Assembly (NCBI GenBank): GCA_963971305.1
Contig: OZ020306.1
Location: forward strand, 4,022,842 to 4,086,841
Direction of reading: 5' to 3'
DNA length: 64,000 nt
Source of the DNA: Arcuatula senhousia
Lineage: Eukaryota > Mollusca > Bivalvia > Mytilida > Mytilidae
Position 1 is the first letter of the stretch. Every line of letters starts with the position of its first letter. Under the pieces are notes generated by a model. It ran no database searches. It was not told where the DNA came from and worked only from the letters and a program-made list of their open reading frames with translations. This document shows, piece after piece, positions 10,900-24,823 of this stretch. A program made the position numbers and the translations under genes.

Positions 10900-11938
10900 G
10901 GAAAGCTCCTCCTAAGAAAACCAGAGGTAGGTAGTGCTAACGTCATAAGGTTCTTGATTAATATGTGTTGATTGAATTTACCATTTTATTTTAAATTTTT
11001 AACAGAGTATATCTTTTGGTCAAATTATTAAATGTGTACATTTTGCATTGTACATTTATCAAAATCATTTCAGTATGTGGATCGTGTCTTTCTGGCACAT
11101 ATTCCATATTCTTTCGTATTTAATATTAAATAATTTAGTAATTAAACAGTTTACAAGTTAATCGATGCACTATTAATTGCTCATTCTTGATTAGAAACTA
11201 ATATTATTTGTTTTGCGGTATTTTTAATAATATAAATCAGTGAAAATGCAAAAGTCAAAACACTCAATTATGTCTCTTTTAATCATTTTGACAATGACCA
11301 TTTTTCTGTTAAGCTCTTTTTATAATGATAAATATTGATTAAGAATAATATTTGGCGATAGGCCATCTGCTTTTCAAACAACTGATCATGTTTTATTACT
11401 ATAGGAAAAGCTGTTTCTAGGAAAACCAAAGGTACATTAAGTTTAAAATATTTTGTAACATCAGTTTTTTTTTGTGTTTTGTTAAAATGCTGTTCCAATT
11501 CGACTTGAATAAAATAGTATGTATAAGTGAAAAGGTGAGAGTGAATTCCCTCAATTATGCCCCTTGTAATCATTTTTACAATGCGATCTTTTTCATAATG
11601 ATTGTTTATAAATACTTTCATTTTTTGATTATTTCTTAACTCGGCTGATTGTGAGATCAAACAATGTGCAGTGCTTTCGATGTATGATTAATTGCAAATA
11701 GGGTTTCATGACAAAATGATCAATATTTCTTCTTTTATGTTCAAAATATGTTAATAATAACATGCATGTGTCAATTTAAAAATCAAAATGGAAAATTCTG
11801 AAAATACAGGTAGAAAAATAGTGTTTTTATAGTTATACATATTAATTTAAGTAAAAGTTTTGTCGATAAGTCATATGCTTTTCAAACAACGATCATGTTT
11901 TATTATTATAGGAAAAGCTGTTTCTAGGAAAACCAAAG
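10900..11938 (+). CDS. Unit 4 microexon trio
   Basis: Microexons at 10900-10926 (KAPPKKTRG), 11405-11431 (KAVSRKTKG) and 11912-11938 (KAVSRKTKG). The intron between the first two is longer because of an ~85-bp insertion near 11042. Confidence 0.78.
11042..11126. mobile_element. ~85-bp unique insertion in unit 4 intron
   Basis: Other units read gtacat directly into taaataatttag. Here about 85 bp intervene, and they occur nowhere else in the window. The left junction repeats gtacattt at 11036-11043 and 11050-11057. No clear terminal inverted repeat or target duplication is seen, so the class is unknown; it could be a small MITE or filler DNA. Confidence 0.55.
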
Positions 11939-12727
11939 GTACATTAAGTATTAGACATTTTGTAACGTTAGTTAAATTGGTGTTATGCTAAAACGCTATT
12001 TCAATTTGACTTATAAAGCCTTACTATAGAATAGAACTGAAGAAAATGATATATATCAGTGAAAATGCAAGAGTAAATACTCTCAATTATGTTTCTTGTA
12101 CTCATTTTTACATTGACTATGTTTCTGTCCAGCTATTTTTTTATAATATTGATTTCAATTACTTACTATTTGATTCTTTTTTCAATTTTGCCGATTAGGA
12201 GATCAAACAATGTGCAGTGCTTTCGATGTATGATAAATGGCATAATATAGGTTTTCATGACAAAATTATCAGTCTTTTTCGTTTATGTTCAGTAGGTGAC
12301 GATAATTACATGCTTGTCTATTTGAAAATCAAAATGGAATTTTTTTCATGAGTTATTGATAGAAACGGATTATACAAAATATGGTTTTACATATTTGAAT
12401 GAATAAATTTATGATTGTGAAATATACTTTTTTCCTAAGAATTGTGTCTGTATGTGGTGTTTTGTTTATTGTATTATATATTACTTCCCGATTTACAGAT
12501 CGCACTTGAAAGCAGTTTTGAAGCGAAAAAGATATTGCCAAACCACCATTTTAAATCAAATAACTGCAAAAAGACCATTAATCCTTTATCAAGTTAGAAC
12601 CTCTGAGATTTTCCATTTCTCTTTTATGTCTTTTTTTTTCTTATTCGACATCCTAGTTTGTTTGTTTTGTTAAAAAATGTTAGCATGTGTTGCCATTCTT
12701 AAAACAAAAACTATTATTCATTTTTAG

Positions 12728-12931
12728 GTTCAAAATCTAATTTGGCATTCAGAAAGGCCACCTGGATGAGTTCAACATGGTCACCTAAAGAATCGTCAAA
12801 AAAGGCAGTTGACGGAAATCTAAACACCATAAGCCATAGCAAACGACAAAGAAATCCATCTTGGAAAGTTGATTTAGGAAAGACTTATCCAATCAATCGT
12901 ATCGAGATCTTCAATAGAAAAGGTCGATATG
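12728..12931 (+). CDS. Unit 5 exon A (FTP N-half)
   Basis: The protein is identical to unit 1. The Val47 codon is GTT, shared only with unit 6. Donor is gtaggt. Confidence 0.9.
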
Positions 12932-13216
12932 GTAGGTGACATCGAAATTTGAATTGTTTTGTACAAACATCTGTAGGTGTAATCGTTGTGTGAAAAAATA
13001 AATCATTTTGCTTCAAACTATGTAACCTTATTTATTTATTCCTTGCATTAATCTACACATTTCAAATTGTTTTAGTGTAAATGCCTTTAAGAGTTTAATG
13101 TGTTGACAAAAATGTGTTGGAATGAATTAATTTCTCTTGACGTTAAGAGAGGAGTGGTATAAAATGACTTATTAAATATACATAGATTATTGATAGATAA
13201 TTTTGAATTTTACAAG

Positions 13217-13411
13217 CAAAGCGGATGAGAAATGTTGCCGTGCACATTGGTTATGGTAAAAGAAAGATCAAGTGTGGGTCCTTCAAAGGACCTGGAAGAA
13301 GTGGACAAAAGATATCAATAAAATGCAACAATAAAAAAGGTCGACATGTGTATGTCAGTCAGGCTGGAACTGGATATTTGCAGCTTGCTGAAGTCAGAGT
13401 CTATAGTTCAG
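13217..13411 (+). CDS. Unit 5 exon B (FTP C-half)
   Basis: The protein is identical to unit 1 exon B and the splice sites are intact. Confidence 0.9.
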
Positions 13412-14143
13412 GTAATCATTAACATGGAAACGGAATATCCTTCTTTGTCACACATTAAGCGTTTTTCAGTCATTTGACATTTGCCTGAGTGAAACAGCGG
13501 ACAGATTTCAAATCATATTTTGATAATGGACCTGATATATTTGTTTCCTCGCAAGTGGACTTGATATGGCCATATCAAGGCCTCAAATAAACGAGTGACG
13601 TTATAAACTCTGCTCTTTGAACAAGCATGAAAGGATGTTCAGATTTGTATGTATAAAAACAGTCAAACAATAACACCAATTATAGAAAATTCCATGTTTA
13701 TGTTTTTTTGGTGTGTTAAAGATTTAAGCAGGTTCAAATTTATAGAGTATTTTAAGGTTCTATCTTGAAAATGATGTGAAATATGTATCAGGACACAGGG
13801 GTTTCCATATCGGGTTCAATTTAATTCCTTGAACTATATTATGGTGTTATCTAACGCCTTGACCTACTATGGGAGTCTTGGAATCATATATATGGGACCT
13901 GATATGAATAAATTCGGTGTAAAAATATAAACTAAGCCCATCTTTGTTGAGATTAATATAACATTTCAGATTTTGAAAACACCCTTTCCTATAAGTTTCG
14001 ATTGAAGACAACATGAGCCTTTGACACAGTATAAAATAACTTAAGTCTCTATTTTGATAGTCAATTTGTTCGTAAATAAAGTTGTGCTACATATAGAATC
14101 TGCTTTCTAGATTCAAACCAAAAATTATGTTTTTCTTTTGAAG

Positions 14144-15096
14144 GGAAAGCTCCTCCTAAGAAAACCAGAGGTAGGTAGTGCTAACGTCATAAGGTTCTTG
14201 ATTAATATGTGTTGATTGAATATACCATTTTATTTTAAATTTTTAACAGAGTATATCTTTTGGTCAAATTATTAAATGTGTACATTAAATAATTTAGTAA
14301 TTTAACAGTTTACAAGTTAATCGATGCACTATTCATTGTTCATTCTTGATTAGAAAGTAATATTATTTGTTTTGCGGTATTTTTAATAATATAAATCAGT
14401 GAAAATGCAAAAGTCAAAACACTCAATTATGTCTCTTTTAATCATTTTGACAATGACCATTTTTCTGTTAAGCTCTTTTTATAATGATAAATATTGATTA
14501 AGAATAATATTTGGCGATAGGCCATCTGCTTTTCAAACAACTGATCATGTTTTATTACTATAGGAAAAGCTGTTTCTAGGAAAACCAAAGGTACATTAAG
14601 TTTAAAATATTTTGTAACATCAGTTTTTTTTTGTGTTTTGTTAAAATGCTGTTCCAATTCGACTTGAATAAAATAATATGTATAAGTGAAAAGGTGAGAG
14701 TGAATTCCCTCAATTATGCCCCTTGTAATCATTTTTACAATGCGATCTTTTTCATAATGATTGTTTATAAATACTTTCATTTTTGATTATTTCTTAACTC
14801 GGCTGATTGTGAGATCAAACAATGTGCAGTGCTTTCGATGTATGATTAATTGCAAATAGGTTTTCATGACAAAATGATCAATATTTCTTCTTTTATGTTC
14901 AAAATATGTTAATAATAACATGCATGTGTCAATTTAAAAATCAAAATGGAAAATTCTGAAAATACAGGTAGAAAAATAGTGTTTTTATAGTTATACATAT
15001 TAATTTAAGTAAAAGTTTTGTCGATAAGTCATATGCTTTTCAAACAACGATCATGTTTTATTATTATAGGAAAAGCTGTTTCTAGGAAAACCAAAG
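14144..15096 (+). CDS. Unit 5 microexon trio
   Basis: Microexons at 14144-14170 (KAPPKKTRG), 14564-14590 (KAVSRKTKG) and 15070-15096 (KAVSRKTKG). The following intron has a 6-bp insertion (acatgt) near 15278, unique to this unit. Confidence 0.78.
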
Positions 15097-15891
15097 GTAC
15101 ATTAAGTATTAGACATTTTGTAACGTTAGTTAAATTGGTGTTATGCTAAAACGCTATTTCAATTTGACTTATAAAGCCTTACTATAGAATAGAACTGAAG
15201 AAAATGATATATATCAGTGAAAATGCAAGAGTAAATACTCTCAATTATGTTTCTTGTACTCATTTTTACATTGACTACATGTATGTTTCTGTCCAGCTAT
15301 TTTTTATAATATTGATTTCAATTACTTACTATTTGATTCTTTTTTCAATTTTGCCGATTAGGAGATCAAACAATGTGCAGTGCTTTCGATGTATGATAAA
15401 TGGCATAATATAGGTTTTCATGACAAAATTATCAGTCTTTTTCGTTTATGTTCAGTAGGTGATAATAATTACATGCTTGTCTATTTGAAAATCAAAATGG
15501 AATTTTTTTCATGAGTTATTGATAGAAACGGATTATACAAAATATGGTTTTACATATTTGAATGAATAAATTTATGATTGTGAAATATACTTTTTTCCTA
15601 AGAATTGTGTCTCTAATTGGTGTTTTGTTTATTGTATTATATATTACTACCCGATTTACAGATCGCACTTGAAAGCAGTTTTGAAGCGAAAAAGATATTG
15701 CCAAACCACCATTTTAAATCAAATAACTGCAAAAAGACCATTAATCCTTTATCAAGTTAGAACCTCTGAGATTTTCCATTTCTCTTTTATTTCTTTTTTT
15801 TTTCTTATTCGACATCCTAGTTTGTTTGTTTTGTTAAAAAATGTTAGCATGTGTTGCCATTCTTAAAACAAAAACTATTATTAATTTTTAG

Positions 15892-16095
15892 GTTCAAAAT
15901 CTAATTTGGCATTCAGAAAGGCCACCTGGATGAGTTCAACATGGTCACCTAAAGAATCGTCAAAAAAGGCAGTTGACGGAAATCTAAACACCATAAGCCA
16001 TAGCAAACGACAAAGAAATCCATCTTGGAAAGTTGATTTAGGAAAGACTTATCCAATCAATCGTATCGAGATCTTCAATAGAAAAGGTCGATATG
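15892..16095 (+). CDS. Unit 6 exon A (FTP N-half)
   Basis: The protein is identical to unit 1, with Val47 GTT as in unit 5. The acceptor tract reads taatttttag, still usable. Confidence 0.9.
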
Positions 16096-16380
16096 GTAGG
16101 TGACATCGAAATTTGATTTGTTTTGTACAAACATCTGTAGGTGTAATCGTTGTGTGAAAAAATAAATCATTTTGCTTCAAACTATGTAACCTTATTTATT
16201 TATTCCTTGCATTAATCTACACATTTCAAATTGTTTTAGTGTAAATGCCTTTAAGAGTTTAATGTGTTGACAAAAATGTGTTGGAATGAATTAATTTCTC
16301 TTGACGTTGAGAGAGGAGTGGTATAAAATGACTTATTAAATATACATAGATTATTGATAGATAATTTTGAATTTTACAAG

Positions 16381-16575
16381 CAAAGCGGATGAGAAATGTT
16401 GCCGTGCACATTGGTTATGGTAAAAGAAAGATCAAGTGTGGGTCCTTCAAAGGACCTGGAAGAAGTGGACAAAAGATATCAATAAAATGCAACAATAAAA
16501 AAGGTCGACATGTGTATGTCAGTCAGGCTGGAACTGGATATTTGCAGCTTGCTGAAGTCAGAGTCTATAGTTCAG
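16381..16575 (+). CDS. Unit 6 exon B (FTP C-half)
   Basis: The protein is identical to unit 1 exon B and the splice sites are intact. Confidence 0.9.
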
Positions 16576-17307
16576 GTAATCATTAACATGGAAACGGAAT
16601 ATCCTTCTTTGTCACACATTAAGCGTTTTTCAGTCATTTGACATTTGCCTGAGTGAAACAGCGGACAGATTTCAAATCATATTTTGATAATGGACCTGAT
16701 ATATTTGTTTCCTCGCAAGTGGACTTGATATGGCCATATCAAGGCCTCAAATAAACGAGTGACGTTATAAACTCTGCTCTTTGAACAAGCATGAAAGGAT
16801 GTTCAGATTTGTATGTATAAAAACAGTCAAACAATAACACCATTTATAGAAAATTCCATGTTTATGTTTTTTTGGTGTGTTAAAGATTTAAGCAGGTTCA
16901 AATTTATAGAGTATTTTAAGGTTTTATCTTGAAAATGATGTGAAATATGTATCAGGACACAGGGGTTTCCATATCGGGTTCAATTTAATTCCTTGAACTA
17001 TACTATGGTGTTATCTAACGCCTTGACCTACTATGGGAGTCTTGGAATCATATATATGGGACCTGATATGAATAAATTCGGTGTAAAAATATAAACTAAG
17101 CCCATCTTTGTTGAGATTAATATAACATTTCAGATTTTGAAAACACCCTTTCCTATAAGTTTCGATTGAAGACAACATGAGCCTTTGACACAGTATAAAA
17201 TAACTTAAGTCTCTATTTTGATAGTCAATTTGTTCGTAAATAAAGTTGTCCTACATATAGAATCTGCTTTCTAGATTCAAACCAAAAATTATGTTTTTCT
17301 TTTGAAG

Positions 17308-18262
17308 GGAAAGCTCCTCCTAAGAAAACCAGAGGTAGGTAGTGCTAACGTCATAAGGTTCTTGATTAATATGTGTTGATTGAATATACCATTTTATTTT
17401 AAATTTTTAACAGAGTATATCTTTTGGTCAAATTATTAAATGTGTACATTAAATAATTTAGTAATTTAACAGTTTACAAGTTAATCGATGCACTATTCAT
17501 TGTTCATTCTTGATTAGAAAGTAATATTATTTGTTTTGCGGTATTTTTAATAATATAAATCAGTGAAAATGCAAAAGTCAAAACACTCAATTATGTCTCT
17601 TTTAATCATTTTGACAATGACCATTTTTCTGTTAAGCTCTTTTTATAATGATAAATATTGATTAAGAATAGTATTTGGTGATAGGCCATCTGCTTTTCAA
17701 ACAACTGATCATGTTTTATTACTATAGGAAAAGCTGTTTCTAGGAAAACCAAAGGTACATTAAGTTTAAAATATTTTGTAACATCAGTTTTTTTTTTTGT
17801 GTTTTGTTAAAATGCTGTTCCAATTCGACTTGAATAAAATAATATGTATAAGTGAAAAGGTGAGAGTGAATTCCCTCAATTATGCCCCTTGTAATCATTT
17901 TTACAATGCGATCTTTTTCATAATGATTGTTTATAAATACTTTCATTTTTGATTATTTCTTAACTCGGCTGATTGTGAGATCAAACAATGTGCAGTGCTT
18001 TCGATGTATGATTAATTGCAAATAGGTTTTCATGACAAAATGATCAATATTTCTTCTTTTATGTTCAAAATATGTTAATAATAACATGCATGTGTCAATT
18101 TAAAAATCAAAATGGAAAATTCTGAAAATACAGGTAGAAAAATAGTGTTTTTATAGTTATACATATTAATTTAAGTAAAAGTTTTGTCGATAAGTCATAT
18201 GCTTTTCAAACAACGATCATGTTTTATTATTATAGGAAAAGCTGTTTCTAGGAAAACCAAAG
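17308..18262 (+). CDS. Unit 6 microexon trio
   Basis: Microexons at 17308-17334 (KAPPKKTRG), 17728-17754 (KAVSRKTKG) and 18236-18262 (KAVSRKTKG), all phase 1-1. Confidence 0.78.
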
Positions 18263-18617
18263 GTACATTAAGTATTAGACATTTTGTAACGTTAGTTAAA
18301 TTGGTGTTATGCTAAAACGCTATTTCAATTTGACTTATAAAGCCTTACTATAGAATAGAACTGAAGAAAATGATATATATCAGTGAAAATGCAAGAGTAA
18401 ATACTCTCAATTATGTTTCTTGTACTCATTTTTACATTGACTATGTTTCTGTCCAGCTATTTTTTATAGTATTGATTTCAAGTACTTACTATTTGATTCT
18501 TTTTTCAACTTTGCCGATTAGGAGATCAAACAATGTGCAGTGCTTTCGATGTATGATAAATGGCATAATACAGGTTTTCATGACAAAATTATCAGTCTTT
18601 TTCGTTTATGTTCAGTA

Positions 18618-18870
18618 GGTGATAATAATTAGACAAATAAATGGATGGTGAAGCCACATTTAAAAGGTAAAAACTAAATAAGAAATATAAAGAAATAAAA
18701 CCTTTAAAACAAATAAAAACCTTTTTTATTTGTTTTAAAGGTTTTATTTCTTTATATTTCTTATTTAGTTTTTACCTTTTAAATGTGGCTTCACCATCCA
18801 TTTATTTGTCTATTTTATTTATACACAAGCCACAGTGCAACATACTTTATTTATTTGGTGATAATAATTA
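18618..18870. mobile_element. Hairpin (foldback) insertion with 14-bp target duplication
   Basis: A 225-bp insertion (18632-18856) lies in the last intron of unit 6. It is flanked by the direct repeat ggtgataataatta at 18618-18631 and 18857-18870, which occurs once in other units. The insertion starts with a perfect inverted repeat: arm 18632-18719 pairs with 18723-18810 around a 3-nt loop (88 bp per arm by hand alignment). A 46-bp AT-rich tail, ending in ttatttattt, follows. No coding capacity. A 14-bp duplication is longer than typical for hAT or mariner MITEs, so the mechanism is open. Confidence 0.85.
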
Positions 18871-19288
18871 CATGCTTGTCTATTTGAAAATCAAAATGGA
18901 TTTTTTTTCATGAGTTATTGATAGAAACGGATTATACAAAATATGGTTTTACATATTTGAATGAATAAATTTATGATTGTGAAATATACTTTTTTCCTAA
19001 GAATTGTGTCTCTAATTGGTGTTTTGTTTATTGTATTATATATTACTACCCGATTTACAGATCGCACTTGAAAGCAGTTTTGAAGCGAAAAAGATATTGC
19101 CAAACCACCATTTTAAATCAAATAACTGCAAAAAGACCATTAATCCTTTATCAAGTTAGAACCTCTGAGATTTTCCATTTCTCTTTTATTTCTTTTTTTT
19201 CTTATTCGACATCCTAGTTTGTTTGTTTTGTTAAAAAAAGTTAGCATGTGTTGCCATTCTTAAAACAAAAACTATTGTTCATTTTTAG

Positions 19289-19492
19289 GTTCAAAATCTA
19301 ATTTGGCATTCAGAAAGGCCACCTGGATGAGTTCAACATGGTCACCTAAAGAATCGTCAAAAAAGGCAGTTGACGGAAATCTAAACACCATAAGCCATAG
19401 CAAACGACAAAGAAATCCATCTTGGAAAGTAGATTTAGGAAAGACTTATCCAATCAATCGTATCGAGATCTTCAATAGAAAAGGTCGATATG
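19289..19492 (+). CDS. Unit 7 exon A (FTP N-half)
   Basis: The protein is identical to unit 1. The acceptor region reads attgttcatttttag. Confidence 0.9.
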
Positions 19493-19777
19493 GTAGGTGA
19501 CATCGAAATTTGAATTGTTTTGTACAAACATCTGTAGGTGTAATCGTTGTGTGAAAAAATAAATCATTTTGCTTCAAACTATGTAACCTTATTTATTTAT
19601 TCCTTGCATTAATCTACACATTTCAAATAGTTTTAGTGTAAATGCCTTTAAGAGTTTAATGTGTTGACAAAAATGTGTTGGAATGACTTAATTTCTCTTG
19701 ACGTTGAGAGAGGAGTGGTATAAAATGACTTATTAAATATACATAGATTATTGATAGATAATTTTGAATTTTACAAG

Positions 19778-19972
19778 CAAAGCGGATGAGAAATGTTGCC
19801 GTGCACATTGGTTATGGTAAAAGAAAGATCAAGTGTGGGTCCTTCAAAGGACCTGGAAGAAGTGGACAAAAGATATCAATAAAATGCAACAATAAAAAAG
19901 GTCGACATGTGTATGTCAGTCAGGCTGGAACTGGATATTTGCAGCTTGCTGAAGTCAGAGTCTATAGTTCAG
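19778..19972 (+). CDS. Unit 7 exon B (FTP C-half)
   Basis: The protein is identical to unit 1 exon B. The following intron has ccttattt in place of ccttcttt, shared with unit 8. Confidence 0.9.
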
Positions 19973-20704
19973 GTAATCATTAACATGGAAACGGAATATC
20001 CTTATTTGTCACACATTAAGCGTTTTTCAGTCATTTGACATTTGTCTGAGTGAAACAGCGGACAGATTTCAAACCATATTTTGATAATGGACCTGATATA
20101 TTTGTTTCCTCGCAAGTGGACTTGATATGGCCATATCAAGGCCTCAAATAAACGAGTGACGTTATAAACTCTGCTCTTTGAACAAGCATGAAAGGATGTT
20201 CAGATTTGTATGTATAAAAACAGTCAAACAATAACACCAATTATAGCAAATTCAATGTTTATGTTTTTTTGGTGTGTTAAAGATTTAAGCAGGTTCAAAT
20301 TTATAAAGTATTTTAAGGTTTTATCTTGAAAATGATGTGAAATATGTATCAGGACACAGGGGTTTCCATATCGGGTTCAATTTAATTCCTTGAACTATAT
20401 TATGGTGTTATCTAACGCCTTGACCTACTATGGGAGTCTTGGAATCATATATATGGGACCTGATATGAATAAATTCGGTGTAAAAATATAAACTAAGCCC
20501 ATCTTTGTTGAGATTAATATAACATTTCAGATTTTGAAAACACCCTTTCCTATAAGTTTCGATTGAAGACAACATGAGCCTTTGACACAGTATAAAATAA
20601 CTTAAGTCTCTATTTTGATAGTCAATTTGTTCGTAAATAAAGTTGTCCTACATATAGAATCTGCTTTCTAGATTCAAACCAAAAATTATGTTTTTCTTTT
20701 GAAG

Positions 20705-21658
20705 GGAAAGCTCCTCCTAAGAAAACCAGAGGTAGGTAGTGCTAACGTCATAAGGTTCTTGATTAATATGTGTTGATTGAATATACCATTTTATTTTAAA
20801 TTTTTAACAGAGTATATCTTTTGGTCAAATTATTAAATGTGTACATTAAATAATTTAGTAATTTAACAGTTTACAAGTTAATCGATGCACTATTCATTGT
20901 TCATTCTTGATTAGAAAGTAATATTATTTGTTTTGCGGTATTTTTAATAATATAAATCAGTGAAAATGCAAAAGTCAAAACACTCAATTATGTCTCTTTT
21001 AATCATTTTGACAATGACCATTTTTCTGTTTAAGCTCTTTTTATAATGATAAATATTGATTAAGAATAATATTTGGCGATAGGCCATCTGCTTTTCAAAC
21101 AACTGATCATGTTTTATTACTATAGGAAAAGCTGTTTCTAGGAAAACCAAAGGTACATTAAGTTTAAAATATTTTGTAACATCAGTTTTTTTTTGTGTTT
21201 TGTTAAAATGCTGTTCCAATTCGACTTGAATAAAATAATATGTATAAGTGAAAAGGTGAGAGTGAATTCCCTCAATTAAGCCCCTTGTAATCATTTTTAC
21301 AATGCGATCTTTTTCATAATGATTGTTTATAAATACTTTCATTTTTGATTATTTCTTAACTCGGCTGATTGTGGGATCAAACAATGTGCAGTGCTTTCGA
21401 TGTATGATTAATTGCAAATAGGTTTTCATGACAAAATGATCAATATTTCTTCTTTTATGTTCAAAATATGTTAATAATAACATGCATGTGTCAATTTAAA
21501 AATCAAAATGGAAAATTCTGAAAATACAGGTAGAAAAATAGTGTTTTTATAGTTATACATATTAATTTAAGTAAAACTTTTGTCGATAAGTCATATGCTT
21601 TTCAAACAACGATCATGTTTTATTATTATAGGAAAAGCTGTTTCTAGGAAAACCAAAG
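20705..21658 (+). CDS. Unit 7 microexon trio
   Basis: Microexons at 20705-20731 (KAPPKKTRG), 21126-21152 (KAVSRKTKG) and 21632-21658 (KAVSRKTKG). Confidence 0.78.
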
Positions 21659-22452
21659 GTACATTAAGTATTAGACATTTTGTAACGTTAGTTAAATTGG
21701 TGTTATGCTAAAACGCTATTTCAATTTGACTTATAAAGCCTTACTATAGAATAGAACTGAAGAAAATGATATATATCAGTGAAAATGCTAGAGCAAATAC
21801 TCTCAATTATGTTTCTTGTACTCATTTTTACATTGACTATGTTTCTGTCCAGCTATTTTTTATAATATTGATTTCAATTACTTACTATTTGATTCTTTTT
21901 TCAATTTTGCCGATTAGGAGATCAAACAATGTGCAGTGCTTTCGATGTATGATAAATGGCATAATATAGGTTTTCATGACAAAATTATCAGTGTTTTTCG
22001 TTTATGTTCAGTAGGTGATAATAATTACATGCTTGTCTATTTGAAAATCAAAATGGAATTTTTTTCATGAGTTATTGATAGAAACGGATTATACAAAATA
22101 TGGTTTTACATATTTGAATGAATAAATTTATGATTGTGAAATATACTTTTTTCCTAAGAATTGTGTCTCTAATTGGTGTTTTGTTTATTGTATTATATAT
22201 TACTACCCGATTTACAGATCGCACTTGAAAGCAGTTTTGAAGCGAAAAAGATATTGCCAAACCACCATTTCAAATCAAATAACTGCAAAAAGACCATTAA
22301 TCCTTTATCAAGTTAGAACCTCTGAGATTTTCCATTTCTCTTTTATGTCTTTTTTTTCTTATTCGACATCCTAGTTTGTTTGTTTTGTTAAAAAATGTTA
22401 GCATGTGTTGCCATTCTTAAATCTTAAAACAAAAACTATTATTCATTTTTAG

Positions 22453-22656
22453 GTTCAAAATCTAATTTGGCATTCAGAAAGGCCACCTGGATGAGTTCAA
22501 CATGGTCACCTAAAGAATCGTCAAAAAAGGCAGTTGACGGAAATCTAAACACCATAAGCCATAGCAAACGACAAAGAAATCCATCTTGGAAAGTAGATTT
22601 AGGAAAGACTTATCCAATCAATCGTATCGAGATCTTCAATAGAAAAGGTCGATATG
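22453..22656 (+). CDS. Unit 8 exon A (FTP N-half)
   Basis: The protein is identical to unit 1. The upstream intron carries a 7-bp duplication (cttaaat near 22416), shared only with the copy before unit 9. Confidence 0.9.
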
Positions 22657-22942
22657 GTAGGTGACATCGAAATTTGAATTGTTTTGTACAAACATCTGCA
22701 GGTGTAATCGTTGTGTGAAAAAAATAAATCATTTTGCTTCAAACTATGTAACCTTATTTATTTATTCCTTGCATTAATCTACACATTTCAAATTGTTTTA
22801 GTGTAAATGCCTTTAAGAGTTTAATGTGTTGACAAAAATGTGTTGGAATGACTTAATTTCTCTTGACGTTGAGAGAGGAGTGGTATAAAATGACTTATTA
22901 AATATACATAGATTATTGATAGATAATTTTGAATTTTACAAG

Positions 22943-23137
22943 CAAAGCGGATGAGAAATGTTGCCGTGCACATTGGTTATGGTAAAAGAAAGATCAAGTG
23001 TGGGTCCTTCAAAGGACCTGGAAGAAGTGGACAAAAGATATCAATAAAATGCAACAATAAAAAAGGTCGACATGTGTATGTCAGTCAGGCTGGAACTGGA
23101 TATTTGCAGCTTGCTGAAGTCAGAGTCTATAGTTCAG
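22943..23137 (+). CDS. Unit 8 exon B (FTP C-half)
   Basis: The protein is identical to unit 1 exon B and the splice sites are intact. Confidence 0.9.
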
Positions 23138-23870
23138 GTAATCATTAACATGGAAACGGAATATCCTTATTTGTCACACATTAAGCGTTTTTCAGTCATT
23201 TGACATTTGCCTGAGTGAAACAGCGGACAGATTTCAAACCATATTTTGATAATGGACCTGATATATTTGTTTCCTCGCAAGTGGACTTGATATGGCCATA
23301 TCAAGGCCTCAAATAAACGAGTGACGTTATAAACTCTGCTCTTTGAACAAGCATGAAAGGATGTTCAGATTTGTATGTATAAAAACAGTCAAACAATAAC
23401 ACCAATTATAGAAAATTCCATGTTTATGTTTTTTTTGGTGTGTTAAAGATTTAAGCAGGTTCAAATTTATAGAGTATTTTAAGGTTTTATCTTGAAAATG
23501 ATGTGAAATATGTATCAGGACACAGGGGTTTCCATATCGGGTTCAATTTAATTCCTTGAACTATATTATGGTGTTATCTAACGCCTTGACCTACTATGGG
23601 AGTCTTGGAATCATATATATGGGACCTGATATGAATAAATTCGGTGTAAAAATATAAACTAAGCCCATCTTTGTTGAGATTAATATAACATTTCAGATTT
23701 TGAAAACACCCTTTCCTATAAGTTTCGATTGAAGACAACATGAGCCTTTGACACAGTATAAAATAACTTAAGTCTCTATTTTGATAGTCAATTTGTTCGT
23801 AAATAAAGTTGTGCTACATATAGAATCTGCTTTCTAGATTCAAACCAAAAATTATGTTTTTCTTTTGAAG

Positions 23871-24823
23871 GGAAAGCTCCTCCTAAGAAAACCAGAGGTA
23901 GGTAGTGCTAACGTCATAAGGTTCTTGATTAATATGTGTTGATTGAATATACCATTTTATTTTAAATTTTTAACAGAGTATATCTTTTGGTCAAATTATT
24001 AAATGTGTACATTAAATAATTTAGTAATTTAACAGTTTACAAGTTAATCGATGCACTATTCATTGTTCATTCTTGATTAGAAAGTAATATTATTTGTTTT
24101 GCGGTATTTTTAATAATATAAATCAGTGAAAATGCAAAAGTCAAAACACTCAATTATGTCTCTTTTAATCATTTTGACAATGACCATTTTTCTGTTAAGC
24201 TCTTTTTATAATGATAAATATTGATTAAGAATAATATTTGGCGATAGGCCATCGGCTTTTCAAACAACTGATCATGTTTTATTACTATAGGAAAAGCTGT
24301 TTCTAGGAAAACCAAAGGTACATTAAGTTTAAAATATTTTGTAACATCAGTTTTTTTTTGTGTTTTGTTAAAATGCTGTTCCAATTCGACTTGAATAAAA
24401 TAATATGTATAAGTGAAAAGGTGAGAGTGAATTCCCTCAATTATGCCCCTTGTAATCATTTTTACAATGCGATCTTTTTTATAATGATTGTTTATAAATA
24501 CTTTCATTTTTGATTATTTCTTAACTCGGCTGATTGTGGGATCAAACAATGTGCAGTGCTTTCGATGTATGATTAATTGCAAATAGGTTTTCATGACAAA
24601 ATGATCAATATTTCTTCTTTTATGTTCAAAATATGTTAATAATAACATGCATGTGTCAATTCAAAAATCAAAATGGAAAATTCTGAAAATACAGGTAGAA
24701 AAATAGTGTTTTTATAGTTATACATATTAATTTAAGTAAAAGTTTTGTCGATAAGTCATATGCTTTTCAAACAACGATCATGTTTTATTATTATAGGAAA
24801 AGCTGTTTCTAGGAAAACCAAAG
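23871..24823 (+). CDS. Unit 8 microexon trio
   Basis: Microexons at 23871-23897 (KAPPKKTRG), 24291-24317 (KAVSRKTKG) and 24797-24823 (KAVSRKTKG). Confidence 0.78.

Noticed and set aside
14442..14780. Minus-strand open frame of 112 codons (starts MKVFINN), recurring in most units
   Set aside because: It covers microexon 2 and its introns in antisense, varies in length through indels in a T-run (frameshifts in units 1, 2, 6 and 9), and has no recognisable domain.
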